Assembly: GCA_963755375.1 (NCBI GenBank)
Contig: CAVWKG010000016.1
Coordinates: 2,666,001 to 2,730,000, forward strand
From: Bog-473 sp963755375
GTDB lineage: Bacteria; Actinomycetota; Acidimicrobiia; Acidimicrobiales; RAAP-2
DNA: 64,000 nucleotides
Direction: 5' to 3'
Part shown: piece by piece, positions 52,749 through 63,878 of the stretch
How the letters are laid out: each line of letters opens with the position of its first letter
Numbering within the stretch: the first letter of the stretch is position 1
The notes under the pieces: model-generated
Databases searched by the model: none
Told to the model about the DNA's origin: nothing
The model's input: the letters and a program-made list of their open reading frames with translations, nothing else
Position numbers and translations under genes: made by a program

Positions 52749-53609
52749 ATGCGCCTGGGCATCACGGCCGCGCTCACCGATCGCGACCTGGCACCGGCGT
52801 CACTGGGTCGCGCGGTCGAAGAGCTCGACTTCGACTCGCTCTACCTCCCCGAGCACACCCATCTCCCCGTGCGCGAGGACACGCCTCCTGCCCTGGTGGG
52901 TGGTGTGCGTCTCGACGACTACAAACGCTGCCTCGACCCGCTCGTCGCCCTGTCGACGGCGGCTGCCGTAACCGCACGCATCGGGCTCGGTACCGGCATC
53001 CTGCTGGCCGCGCAGCACGACCCCATCGTCCTGGCCAAGCAGGTGGCGACCCTCGACCACCTCTCCGGCGGCCGGGTCACGCTCGGGGTCGGCTTCGGCT
53101 GGAACCGGGCCGAGGCCGAGGACCACGGGGTCGATTTCGGTCGGCGGCACGCAGTCGTGCGGGAGCACCTCGCCGCCATGGAGGCCATCTGGTCGACCGA
53201 CCAGGCCGAGTACCACGGCGCCTACGTCGACTTCGAACCCACCTGGTCGTGGCCGAAGCCGCTGCAGCAGCCGCGCGTGCGCACCCTGATCGGTGGCGGG
53301 CCGACCGACACCGTCCTCCGCGCCGCGGCCGGGTACGCCGACGGCTGGATCCCCATCGGCGGTCGTGGGCTCACCGAGGCCATCCCCCGCCTGCGCGCCC
53401 TCGCCGAGGAGGCCGGGCGCGATCCCGCCGCACTCTCGGTCGTCCCCTTCGGCACCATTGCCGACGAGGGCAAGCTCGAGCACTATGCCCGGCTGGGAAT
53501 CAGCGAGGTGGTGCTCCGGGTGCGGGCCGGTAACGAGGGCGCCGTGCGCGCCGAGCTCGAGGGGTTGGCGCCTCTTGTCCCGTTCGCGGCCACACTGGAG
53601 CAACCATGA
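52749..53609 (+). CDS. LLM-class F420-dependent oxidoreductase
   Basis: 286 residues. RIGLGTGILLAAQHDPIVLA, then GRVTLGVGFGWNRAEAEDHG and TLIGGGPTDTVLRAAAGYAD define an F420-type LLM oxidoreductase of the Rv2161c/MSMEG-like branch. It differs clearly from the one at 39.4 kb. Its last four bases overlap the amidohydrolase start. Reduction or oxidation of a pathway intermediate is inferred. Confidence 0.92.
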   Translation: MRLGITAALTDRDLAPASLGRAVEELDFDSLYLPEHTHLPVREDTPPALVGGVRLDDYKRCLDPLVALSTAAAVTARIGLGTGILLAAQHDPIVLAKQVATLDHLSGGRVTLGVGFGWNRAEAEDHGVDFGRRHAVVREHLAAMEAIWSTDQAEYHGAYVDFEPTWSWPKPLQQPRVRTLIGGGPTDTVLRAAAGYADGWIPIGGRGLTEAIPRLRALAEEAGRDPAALSVVPFGTIADEGKLEHYARLGISEVVLRVRAGNEGAVRAELEGLAPLVPFAATLEQP

Positions 53610-54841
53610 CCGACCTCAGCGACGAGACGACCCCGCGGCTCGGCGGGACCACGCCCCTCCCGAAGATCATCAGCGTCGACGATCACATCGTGGAGCCGGC
53701 GCACCTGTGGGACACCTGGCTACCGGCGCGCCACCGCGACCGGGGCCCCAAGGCGGAGCGCCGCGGCATCGGCGACATGGAGCACGTCGGCGGGGGGACC
53801 TACCGCCAGACCTTCGACCCCGACGGCCCGCAGGCGGACTGCTGGGTCTACGAAGACCTGGTGTACATCAACAAGCGCCACGTGGCCGCTGTCGGCTTCG
53901 ACCGCGACGACATGACCATGTCTCCCATCACCTACGACGAGATGCGACCGGGTTGCTACGACCCCAAGGCCCGCATCGCCGACAACGAGGCCAACTGGGT
54001 GGAGGCCAGCCTGTGCTTCCCGACCTTCCCGCGCTTCTGCGGCCAGACCTTTCTGGAAGCGAAGGACAAGGAGCTCGCCGAGGCCTGCGTCGTGGCCTAC
54101 AACGACTTCATGGTCGATGAGTGGTGCGGCGACAGCGCAGGCCGGCTGATCCCGCTGTGCATCATCCCGTTGTGGGACGCCGATAAGGGAGCGGCCGAGG
54201 TGCGGCGTAACGCGGCCCGCGGCGTGCGTGCCGCGTGCTTCAGCGAGATCCCGCCCCACCTGGGGCTGCCCAGCATCCACAGCGGTGCCTGGGACCCTTT
54301 CTTCGCCGCCTGCGAGGACACCGGCACGGTGGTGTGCATGCACATCGGCTCGTCGTCGAAGATGCCGGCGACCTCGGCCGACGCGCCGGTCGCCGTAGCG
54401 GCCGCGCTCAGCTTCGGCAACGCCATGTCGTCGCTGTGCGACTTCCTCTTCTCCGGTGTCCTCATCCGCTTCCCCAACCTCGTCCTCGCCTACTCGGAGG
54501 GGCAGATCGGCTGGCTGCCCTACATCCTGGAGCGCGTCGACGACGTGTGGCGCGAGCACAGGGCCTGGGGTGGCGTCAAGGACATCGTGCCCGAACCGCC
54601 GTCGATGTACTTCCACCGACAGGTCTACGGCTGCTTCTTCCGCGACCAGCACGGGCTCGACTCCCTCGGCGTCATCGGGGCCGACCGCGTCACTTTCGAG
54701 ACCGACTACCCGCACACGGACTCCACCTGGCCGAACACCCGCGCCGTGGCGGAGGAGTTGGTGCGGGGCCTCTCCGACGAGGAGGTGTACCGGATCATGC
54801 GGGGCAACGCGATTGCGATGCTCGGCCTGGAAGGCTTGTGA
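53606..54841 (+). CDS. Amidohydrolase-family (amidohydrolase 2) protein
   Basis: 411 residues. SVDDHIVEPAHLWDTWLPAR opens the TIM barrel, His lies in VVCMHIGSSSK and the late Asp in FETDYPHTDSTWPNT. The fold includes decarboxylases such as ACMSD and hydrolases. It is common in sterol- and terpenoid-type clusters of actinobacteria. It is the last gene of the forward arm and overlaps the LLM gene. Confidence 0.92.
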   Translation: MTDLSDETTPRLGGTTPLPKIISVDDHIVEPAHLWDTWLPARHRDRGPKAERRGIGDMEHVGGGTYRQTFDPDGPQADCWVYEDLVYINKRHVAAVGFDRDDMTMSPITYDEMRPGCYDPKARIADNEANWVEASLCFPTFPRFCGQTFLEAKDKELAEACVVAYNDFMVDEWCGDSAGRLIPLCIIPLWDADKGAAEVRRNAARGVRAACFSEIPPHLGLPSIHSGAWDPFFAACEDTGTVVCMHIGSSSKMPATSADAPVAVAAALSFGNAMSSLCDFLFSGVLIRFPNLVLAYSEGQIGWLPYILERVDDVWREHRAWGGVKDIVPEPPSMYFHRQVYGCFFRDQHGLDSLGVIGADRVTFETDYPHTDSTWPNTRAVAEELVRGLSDEEVYRIMRGNAIAMLGLEGL

Positions 54842-54881
54842 GGCTGGGCCACGTCGTCAACGCGGAGGCGGTGGTCGACCC

Positions 54882-55565
54882 TCAGTACCGCGGCAGCGCG
54901 ATGAAGGCGACGAGGTAGGCGAACAGTCCCGCCCCGACCAGTGTGCAGGAGTGGAACACCTCATGGAAGCCGAAGACCCGCGGCCAGGGGTCCGGCCGCT
55001 TGCGGGCGTAGATCAGCGCCCCGGCGGTGTAGGCGCACCCCCCGCCGAGCATCAAGGCGAAGCCGCCCCAGCCCAGGCTGCGCACCAGCTGGGGCGCCAC
55101 GATGATCGGGCACCAGCCCACAACCACGTAGGGGATGGCGACCACCCACTGCGGCGCGTCCAAGAAGGCCTGGCGCAACGCGATCCCCGCGACTGCGCCG
55201 GCCCACACCATGGTGAGCACGAGGATCTCGGCCCAACCCGTGAGCGCCAGCCCGGCCACTGCGGTGCACGTCGCCGCGATCCCGACGAAGATCGCGCTGT
55301 GGTCGGCCCGGCGCATACGCCGCCACGCCGGTGCGGACCAGCGCAGGCGGTGAAAGGCCGCGCTGGTCCCGAACATCACCAGCATCCCGGCCACGTAGAC
55401 CGACAGCGCAGCCGTCGCCCATGCGTCGGGGCCGGCGACGATGAGGAAGGGGCCGCCCACCAGCCAGGCAAAGAACGCGCCCGCATGCAACCACCCGCGC
55501 AGGAGCGGGCGTTGCCCGCGATTGTCGGCCGACCTCCCTCGCTCGCCCTGGGCCAGGACGGTCAT
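54882..55565 (-). CDS. Hemolysin III (PAQR-like) membrane protein
   Basis: 227 residues with seven membrane helices. The conserved metal-site residues are in SAAFHRLRW and the final FGFHEVFHSCTL. Bacterial hemolysin III proteins belong to the PAQR superfamily; some are involved in membrane lipid balance. Its start overlaps the serB stop codon by four bases, so it is in the serB operon. Confidence 0.93.
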   Translation of the reverse strand: MTVLAQGERGRSADNRGQRPLLRGWLHAGAFFAWLVGGPFLIVAGPDAWATAALSVYVAGMLVMFGTSAAFHRLRWSAPAWRRMRRADHSAIFVGIAATCTAVAGLALTGWAEILVLTMVWAGAVAGIALRQAFLDAPQWVVAIPYVVVGWCPIIVAPQLVRSLGWGGFALMLGGGCAYTAGALIYARKRPDPWPRVFGFHEVFHSCTLVGAGLFAYLVAFIALPRY

Positions 55566-56764
55566 CGGTCCCCTGCCTCCTCCAGCCGATCGGCCAGTTC
55601 GACCTCGCGGCGCGAGATGCCGAGCAGGAAGAGGATGGCGTCGAGATAGGGGACACTGAGGGCGGTATCGGCGGCCCGGCGGACGACCGGCTTGGCGTTG
55701 AAGGCGATGCCGAGCCCGGCCGCGGCCAGCATGTCGATGTCGTTGGCCCCGTCGCCCACGGCGATGGTGCGCGCCAGCGGGACGCCCGCCGCGGCCGCGA
55801 ACGTCGCCAGCGCCACGGCCTTCCCCGCCCGGTCGACGACGGGCCCGTCCAGCTCGCCGGTGACGACGCCCGCGTCCATGGCGAGCACGTTGGCCGCCAG
55901 GTAGTCGATGCCCAGATCGGTCACCAGTGGGCCGATCACCTGGGTGAAGCCGCCGCTTACCACCGCCAGCTCATAGCCGAGCCGCTTGAGCGTGCGCACC
56001 AGGGTGCGAGCACCCGGCGTCAGGACGATCCCGTCGCGCACGGCGTCCAGGTCGGCTTCCTTCAAGCCGGCCAGGAGCCGCACCCGCTGGCGCAGCGCGT
56101 CGGCGAACTCGACCTCTCCCGCCACGGCGGCCTCGGTGACCGCGGTCACCTGCGGGCCGCAGCCGCAGCGCTCCGCCAACAGGTCGATCATCTCTCCCTG
56201 CACCAGGGTGGAGTCGGCGTCCAGCACGATCAGATGCTTGGCCCGCCGGTGCAGGCCGGACGGTTGCACGGCGAGATCGACCAGGCAGCGGGCGGCCGCC
56301 TCGGCCAGCGCCCGCCGCAAGCCGTCGATGTCGGCGCCGGCCACTGACAGCTCGTAGCTGTGCACCGGGTACGCCGCCAGCCGCACGATCCGCTCGATGT
56401 TCCCGCCGCAGCGTGCGATGGAGCCCGTCACCGTCTCGAGGGCCGCGGCGTCGATCTCCGGTGCCAGGACCGTGACGAGATGGCCCTCGGCGACGTCGTC
56501 CATCTGCGCCTCGACGAGAGGCTCGACCGCGACCTCGACGCCCGCCGCGCCGAAGCGCGCCGCCAGGAGGGCGCGCACCGGCTCCGCCTCCGCGGGCACC
56601 ATGTCGGCCTCGACGCAGAGCAGCAGCCGGCCGTGGACCCGGACCTGCTCCACGTCATCCACCTCGACGCCGCGCTCGGCCAGCGCGCCGAACAGCCGCG
56701 CCGCAATGCCCGGGCCGTCCTGCCCGCTCACCGTCACGAGATACGGGGAGGGCGCCTCCGTCAT
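55562..56764 (-). CDS. serB: Phosphoserine phosphatase with N-terminal ACT domains
   Basis: 400 residues. The first 165 form two ACT-like domains (VSGQDGPGIAARLFGALAER). The HAD phosphatase follows with the nucleophile pair Asp182/Asp184 in VLDADSTLVQGE, Ser in AVVSGGFTQ and the metal site in GDGANDIDML. It catalyses the last step of L-serine synthesis; the ACT domains probably sense serine. The length matches mycobacterial SerB2. It overlaps the genes on both sides by four bases. Confidence 0.95.
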   Translation of the reverse strand: MTEAPSPYLVTVSGQDGPGIAARLFGALAERGVEVDDVEQVRVHGRLLLCVEADMVPAEAEPVRALLAARFGAAGVEVAVEPLVEAQMDDVAEGHLVTVLAPEIDAAALETVTGSIARCGGNIERIVRLAAYPVHSYELSVAGADIDGLRRALAEAAARCLVDLAVQPSGLHRRAKHLIVLDADSTLVQGEMIDLLAERCGCGPQVTAVTEAAVAGEVEFADALRQRVRLLAGLKEADLDAVRDGIVLTPGARTLVRTLKRLGYELAVVSGGFTQVIGPLVTDLGIDYLAANVLAMDAGVVTGELDGPVVDRAGKAVALATFAAAAGVPLARTIAVGDGANDIDMLAAAGLGIAFNAKPVVRRAADTALSVPYLDAILFLLGISRREVELADRLEEAGDR

Positions 56765-57423
56765 GGACGGGTGAGGTTCGTCTCGGTGACCCAACCGGCG
56801 CCCTCAACCCAGCGCTTGAGGATGCGGGCCGGCACGCCGGCGACCACGCAGCGGTCGGGGACCTCGCCGCGCACGACCGCACCGGCGGCTACCACGACGT
56901 GCTGACCGATCTGCGCCCCGGGGAGGATGACGGCGTTGGCGCCCAGCCAGCTGCCCGAACCGATGCGCACCGGAGCCTCGGTGGGCCACTGCCGTCCGAT
57001 CGGCTCGACCGGGTCCTCGTAGGAGTGGTTCTGGTCGGTGACGTAGACGTAGGGGCCCGTCTGGATGTCGTCCCCGATCACGATCTCCCAGTGACCCACG
57101 ATGTGCGAGCCGCGTCCGATGAGACAGCGGCTGCCGATCGACACCACCGGATCAGTGGGCATCTCCTGTCCCGGTGCCATACCGGCCGAAATGGAGGCGC
57201 CCGGGCCGACGATCGTCTCGGCCCCGATGTGAATCAGGTGTTCGTTGTAGATGGCGCCCTGGGGGAACAACAGGCAGGCCCCGGCCCCCATCCGTCCGAA
57301 GCGGCGCCCCCGGGGATCGTCCGGACCCACCGCCCCGAGCTCGGCGGCGCCGTCCCACGCCGCGTGCACCAGCCGGGACAAGGGACGCCGCAGCGGCGCG
57401 GGGAGGGAGCGGGCCCAGCTCAC
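56761..57423 (-). CDS. Hexapeptide-repeat acyltransferase
   Basis: 220 residues forming a left-handed beta helix: ETIVGPGASISAGM, SIGSRCLIGRGSHIVG and RIGSGSWLGANAVILPGAQI are the repeats. The GHWEIVIGDDIQTGPYVYVT part carries the loop typical of O-acetyltransferases, and VVAGVPARILKRW closes the fold. It may acetylate a sugar or lipid; substrate unknown. The serB start overlaps its stop codon. Confidence 0.9.
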   Translation of the reverse strand: MSWARSLPAPLRRPLSRLVHAAWDGAAELGAVGPDDPRGRRFGRMGAGACLLFPQGAIYNEHLIHIGAETIVGPGASISAGMAPGQEMPTDPVVSIGSRCLIGRGSHIVGHWEIVIGDDIQTGPYVYVTDQNHSYEDPVEPIGRQWPTEAPVRIGSGSWLGANAVILPGAQIGQHVVVAAGAVVRGEVPDRCVVAGVPARILKRWVEGAGWVTETNLTRP

Positions 57424-57506
57424 GCAGGAATGGTAGGTGGTGTCGCCGACCCCTCGTCACCGACCCCCTCCAGCTCGCAGCAGGGGGTCGTGGGTACACT
57501 TCGTGT

Positions 57507-59210
57507 GTGCCACCCCGCCCACCGGATGGTGGCTCCGAGCCCGTGCCGCCGCCGGGCGGGCGCCCCATCGACCGCCGCCAGTTCCTGCAGTTCTCCGCGC
57601 TGGGCGCGGCCGGATTCGCCGGCGCCACGCGCCTCGGCACGCACCGTCCGAACCAGCACGTCGCGGCCAGGGCCGGGCGCCGCGGCCCGAAACTCGCCGT
57701 CGTGGACACCAAGCTGCCGAGCGGCGTCGTCGTGCCGACGGCGCCGTGGCTCATCGCCGAGAACGCCAGGCCGGGCACGCTGAACTGGATCTGCAACCAC
57801 GTCCAGCCCGACCACGCGCTCGAGGGCTTCGCGAGCCAGGTCAGCGCGGTGCCGGGTGACGACGTCGCGGTGTTCGTGAGCACGACCGCCCGCGCCGTCC
57901 AGGTGCAGGCGTACCGGATGGGCTTCTACCAGGGCCTCGGTGGGCGCCTCGTCGTGCAGACCGACTTCGTCCCGGCCAAGGTCCAAGCGGCGCCCGTGGT
58001 CACGCCCGGCGTCGGCACCGTGACCTGCCCGTGGTCGCCCACCCTCACGCTCAACGTCACGAAGGACTGGCTGCCCGGCTGCTACCTCTTGAAGCTGGTC
58101 GGCGACGGCGGCGAGGAGCAGTTCGTCCCGCTCACCATCCGCGACGACGCGTCCGTGGCGTCGTACGTGTTCCAAAACAGCGTCACCACCTGGCAGGCCT
58201 ACAACCTGTGGGGCAGCACCAGCCTCTACTACGGTCCGGGCGGCGGCGGGCGGTCCACCTTCGCCGGCCGCGCCCGCGCCGTCTCCTTCGACCGCCCCTA
58301 CCCCCAGACCTGGGCGGCGGGCGCGGCCGACTTCGTCGGCAACGAGCTGCCCCTTCTGTTCCACCTCGAGAGCCTCGGGCTGGACATGACCTACTGGACC
58401 GACGTCGACCTGCACGTCCGGCCGCAGCTGCTGATGAATCACCGCTGCCTTTTCAGCCTGGGCCACGACGAGTACTGGTCCCAGCCGATGCGTCAGGGGG
58501 CGGCCGCAGCCAACGCCAGCGGCGTCAACCTGGCCTTCCTGGGCGCCAACGCCTGCTACCGCCAGATCAGGCTGCAGTCGACCTCCGTCGGTCCCAACCG
58601 GCTGGAAATCTGTTACAAGGACGCCGCCGAGGACCCGCTGGCCCTCGAGCAGCCGGAGCTGACGACGGTCAACTGGGACCAGGCACCGGTCAACAACCCC
58701 GAGTCCACCCTGATCGGCTCCATGTACCAGTCGGTCGGGGCCAAGGCCGACATGGTGGTCACCGACGCCTCGTCGTGGTTCTACGACGGGTGCAACCTCA
58801 CCGACGGCCACACCTTCAGCAATGTCATCCTCGGCGAGTACGACCGCTACGTCCCCTCCCTCCCCGGCCCGCACAACGCCGACGTACTGGCCCACTCGCC
58901 TGTTCCGGGGCAGTCCAACTGGTCCGACGTCACCTATTACACCGCCCCGGGGAACGGCGGGGGGGTGCTGGCCAGCGGCTCGGCCAGCTTCGTCTCGTTG
59001 CTCGGGACGACCGGTGTGATCCCGCCCATCGTCATCGTCGGGGCCATTCCCGGTGTGACCGACGTCATCCGCCGCGCCATGGAGAACGTCTACAGCCGCT
59101 TCGGCCTGGGTCCGGCCACGTCCTACGGCAGTTCGAACGGCAACTGGTCGGAGGTCTACACGGGGGCCGCGGCCTCTGCGGGGACCGCCGCCGGCACCCC
59201 CTCCGCCTGA
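57507..59210 (+). CDS. Tat-exported N,N-dimethylformamidase beta-subunit-like protein
   Basis: 567 residues from a GTG at 57507. The Tat signal contains DRRQFLQFSALGAAGFAGA. The body matches the C-terminal domain of the large subunit of N,N-dimethylformamidase: NSVTTWQAYNLWGSTSLYYG, SFDRPYPQTWAAG, SLGHDEYWSQPMRQG and FLGANACYRQIR. In the true enzyme an iron site of two Tyr and one Glu lies in this domain. A related extracellular amidase or a structural relative is likely; no small subunit gene is nearby. Confidence 0.88.
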   Translation: MPPRPPDGGSEPVPPPGGRPIDRRQFLQFSALGAAGFAGATRLGTHRPNQHVAARAGRRGPKLAVVDTKLPSGVVVPTAPWLIAENARPGTLNWICNHVQPDHALEGFASQVSAVPGDDVAVFVSTTARAVQVQAYRMGFYQGLGGRLVVQTDFVPAKVQAAPVVTPGVGTVTCPWSPTLTLNVTKDWLPGCYLLKLVGDGGEEQFVPLTIRDDASVASYVFQNSVTTWQAYNLWGSTSLYYGPGGGGRSTFAGRARAVSFDRPYPQTWAAGAADFVGNELPLLFHLESLGLDMTYWTDVDLHVRPQLLMNHRCLFSLGHDEYWSQPMRQGAAAANASGVNLAFLGANACYRQIRLQSTSVGPNRLEICYKDAAEDPLALEQPELTTVNWDQAPVNNPESTLIGSMYQSVGAKADMVVTDASSWFYDGCNLTDGHTFSNVILGEYDRYVPSLPGPHNADVLAHSPVPGQSNWSDVTYYTAPGNGGGVLASGSASFVSLLGTTGVIPPIVIVGAIPGVTDVIRRAMENVYSRFGLGPATSYGSSNGNWSEVYTGAAASAGTAAGTPSA

Positions 59211-59302
59211 CCGCGCCAGCGGGCTCCCGGGACCGGGTGGACCGATCTGGGCCGGGATGACACCACTCACGGGCGCCGCCCCCATACGATCGACGCCCAG
59301 CG

Positions 59303-60382
59303 ATGGCCAAATCCCACTCCGAACGTTCCAGGTCGCGCCGCCCGCTCGCCTGGGGCGTGCTGGCGACCGCCGGGCTGACCGGGCTGCTCCTGAGCGCCTG
59401 TTCCTCCTCCCCTGCGCCCGATCCGGTGGCCCAGGCCAAGGCGAAGCCGACCACCACGACGTCGACCGCGCCACCACCCGCCTGCCCCCTCACCGGCGTA
59501 CCGGCGCCCAATGGGAGCGTCCCGCAGCGGCCCGCCATGGCGGTGAAGATCGACAACTACCCCGCCGGCCGCCCCCAATCGGGCTTGGACAAGGCCGACG
59601 TCATCTTCGAGGAGCCGGTCGAGGGCGGCATCACCCGCTTCGCCGCCGTGTTCCAGTGCCAGAACGCGGCGCTGATCGGTCCTGTCCGGTCGGCCCGCAA
59701 CATCGACATCGGCATCCTCGGGCAGCTGGGCAACCCGTTGCTGGCCCACGTGGGCGGGATCAACCCCGTCCTCGCCAACATCGACGCCTCACCCATCGTC
59801 AACGTCGACATCGGGGCGAGCAACTCGCTGATGATCCACCCCGCGGGCCACGTGGCGCCCGACTCGGACTACACCTCGAGCGCCATCGTCTACGGGACGC
59901 ACCCCACCATGACCACCCCGCCCCAACCGCTCTTCACCTACTCGGCGGACACGCCCCCCGGCGGCACCACCGTCTCCAGCGTGAACATCGACTTCTCTGG
60001 CACCTCCAACGTGACCTGGAAGTGGAACAAGGCGACCGACACCTTCCTGCGCTACTACAACGGGACGACGCCGGACATGTTGGCCGACAACGTGCAGAAC
60101 GCCGCCGCCAATGTCGTGGTGCAGTACGTGCAGATCAGCTACGGGCCCTGGGCCGAGAACGAGCAGGGGGGTCTGGAGGTCCAGGCCGACCTGTACCCCA
60201 ACGCCAGCGGCACCGCCATCGTCTACCGCAATGGGTACGCCATCCCCGCCACCTGGCACCGCGCCACGCTCGCGTCGCCCACCCAGTTCCTCAACGCGTT
60301 CGGCGTGCCGATCCCGATGCAGCCCGGCCAGACCTGGGTGGAGCTGGTGCCCAACACCATCATGGCGACGACGACGCCCTGA
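59303..60382 (+). CDS. DUF3048 (YerB-like) lipoprotein
   Basis: 359 residues. A lipobox LLLSAC (Cys33) anchors it to the membrane, followed by a Thr-rich linker. KIDNYPAGRPQSGLDKADVI, ITRFAAVFQCQ and IGPVRSARNIDI are the DUF3048 signature; GLEVQADLYPNASGTA is near the end. The family is widespread in Gram-positive bacteria with no known activity. It ends at a hairpin shared with the methyltransferase gene. Confidence 0.92.
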   Translation: MAKSHSERSRSRRPLAWGVLATAGLTGLLLSACSSSPAPDPVAQAKAKPTTTTSTAPPPACPLTGVPAPNGSVPQRPAMAVKIDNYPAGRPQSGLDKADVIFEEPVEGGITRFAAVFQCQNAALIGPVRSARNIDIGILGQLGNPLLAHVGGINPVLANIDASPIVNVDIGASNSLMIHPAGHVAPDSDYTSSAIVYGTHPTMTTPPQPLFTYSADTPPGGTTVSSVNIDFSGTSNVTWKWNKATDTFLRYYNGTTPDMLADNVQNAAANVVVQYVQISYGPWAENEQGGLEVQADLYPNASGTAIVYRNGYAIPATWHRATLASPTQFLNAFGVPIPMQPGQTWVELVPNTIMATTTP

Positions 60383-60396
60383 GGCGACCCGCCTCA
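60380..60396. terminator. Bidirectional terminator carrying both stop codons
   Basis: TGAGGCG-ACC-CGCCTCA: perfect seven-base arms and a three-base loop. The left arm begins with the DUF3048 stop TGA; the right arm ends with the complement of the methyltransferase stop. Confidence 0.65.
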
Positions 60397-61311
60397 CGCC
60401 AGCGGCTTCCTCGCCACCACCGCCAGCAGCAAGCAGTCCTCCGCGGCGGCGAACACACCCGGTGACGCGCTCGCCTCGGCCTCGTCGAACACCCCCATCG
60501 CTGCACCGCGACGCATCAGGTTGAGTCCCTTGCACTCGGCCACCTCGAAGCCGACCCGCTCCAGCTTGGCCACGAGCTCGTGCGCGGCGTATTCGATCTG
60601 GTGGTCGTGGTTCATTGGCGCGGACGACCGCAGCCGCCAGACCGGACCGTTCGGCGTGTCGAGGCAGAACCAGCCACCGGGCCTCAGAACGCGGAACGCT
60701 TCCCGGACGACGGCGTCCCCATCCGCCTCGCTGACGTGCTCAATGGACTGTCCGCTGTAGACGAGATCGAACGAGGCGTCGGCGTAGCGCCCGAGATCGA
60801 CCATGGAATGGAAGGCGAACTCCACCGGTCCGAGCTCGGAGAGCACGGGTTCGCCCGACGAGCCGCCCCGGTAGATGGCGTCACGCTCGTCGGGCGGCAG
60901 ATCGACCACCACGAGGCGCTCGAAAGGGTACGGGTACCCCAGGTGCACCAGCGCCCCGTCGGGCAGGCCCTGGTGGGTGCCGCCGAGGTCCAGAATGCGC
61001 GCTGCCCGCGGCAGCCCGGCCACGAACTCGGTCCGGCTGACGTGCATGGAGAGCAGCACGTTGCCGATCGGCACGCGCCGGCGGAACTCCTCGGAGTGCG
61101 CCAGGGCCTCGGCCACGCCGTGGCGCGAGAGCTCCCCGTCCACGAGTTTCTGGACGAAGTCGGGGCCGCCGGCGGCGTCGGGCTCACGGTCGAGGACCAC
61201 GTTGAAGGCCAGGCGCACCGACTGCTTGGGGGGTAAGTAGCGGAACGGGACGGTGGGAACGACACGGTCAAGGACCCGATAGGCCCGTTGCTTCCATTCG
61301 CTGGCCGGCAT
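60394..61311 (-). CDS. SAM-dependent methyltransferase with N-terminal DUF4214-like domain
   Basis: 305 residues. Residues 35-85 (NVVLDREPDAAGGPDFVQKL) resemble DUF4214, a domain found in envelope glycan enzymes. A class I methyltransferase follows with ARILDLGGTHQGLPD for SAM binding, FDLVYSGQSIEHVSE and EAFRVLRPGGWFCLDTP. It may modify a cell-surface glycan; the substrate is unknown. It converges on the lipoprotein gene. Confidence 0.88.
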   Translation of the reverse strand: MPASEWKQRAYRVLDRVVPTVPFRYLPPKQSVRLAFNVVLDREPDAAGGPDFVQKLVDGELSRHGVAEALAHSEEFRRRVPIGNVLLSMHVSRTEFVAGLPRAARILDLGGTHQGLPDGALVHLGYPYPFERLVVVDLPPDERDAIYRGGSSGEPVLSELGPVEFAFHSMVDLGRYADASFDLVYSGQSIEHVSEADGDAVVREAFRVLRPGGWFCLDTPNGPVWRLRSSAPMNHDHQIEYAAHELVAKLERVGFEVAECKGLNLMRRGAAMGVFDEAEASASPGVFAAAEDCLLLAVVARKPLA

Positions 61312-61409
61312 CGCACCATTGTGGTCCGGACGCGAAGCGCTCCGGGCCGCTGACCCGAGGGAGGCGGGAGCGGACCGGAGGCTTCGGCGCCGTCAGAGGC
61401 GGGGTGCAG

Positions 61410-63551
<2,142 letters not shown>

Positions 63552-63570
63552 CCCTCTCTCCTCCGTGAGT

Positions 63571-63616
63571 GTGCTGCGACTGTGTGTCCGTGTCTGTGTG
63601 TCCGTGTCTGTGTGTG
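63571..63616. repeat. TG-rich tandem repeat in recA leader
   Basis: A 14-base unit close to TGTGTGTCCGTGTC occurs about two and a half times just upstream of recA, within the untranslated leader. It may vary in copy number and could affect mRNA structure. Confidence 0.6.
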
Positions 63617-63706
63617 CGACCTGTGCCGACCCCGCTCGGCGCCGATGTGGTGACCCTACGGTGGGGGTGTGACGGGCCCTGCCGCAGCTGCCTTTTGGCA
63701 GCATAA

Positions 63707-63720
63707 CGAACAGGTGTTCG
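63707..63720. promoter_or_regulatory. LexA (SOS) box upstream of recA
   Basis: CGAACAGGTGTTCG is a perfect palindrome (CGAACA...TGTTCG) matching the actinobacterial/Bacillus-type LexA site CGAACnnnnGTTCG. It lies 156 bases before the recA start, so recA should be induced by DNA damage. Confidence 0.88.
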
Positions 63721-63878
63721 TAGGACGTGGATCCTCGCCGCCGGCTGATATCGCCCGGAGAACGGTCGCCCTCGAGTCGGTTGGACGCCCCTCGGCGAGA
63801 ACTCCGGTGACCGGAGGGCGTACCGCGTCCATGCGAAGCTGACAGGTCCCGGGCGGGAGCGGGAGACGAGGAGGGCAG

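Noticed and set aside
57420..59477. 685-residue reverse frame over the dimethylformamidase-like gene
   Set aside because: No known motif and Gly/Arg/Val-rich; the forward gene has a Tat signal and a recognised domain.
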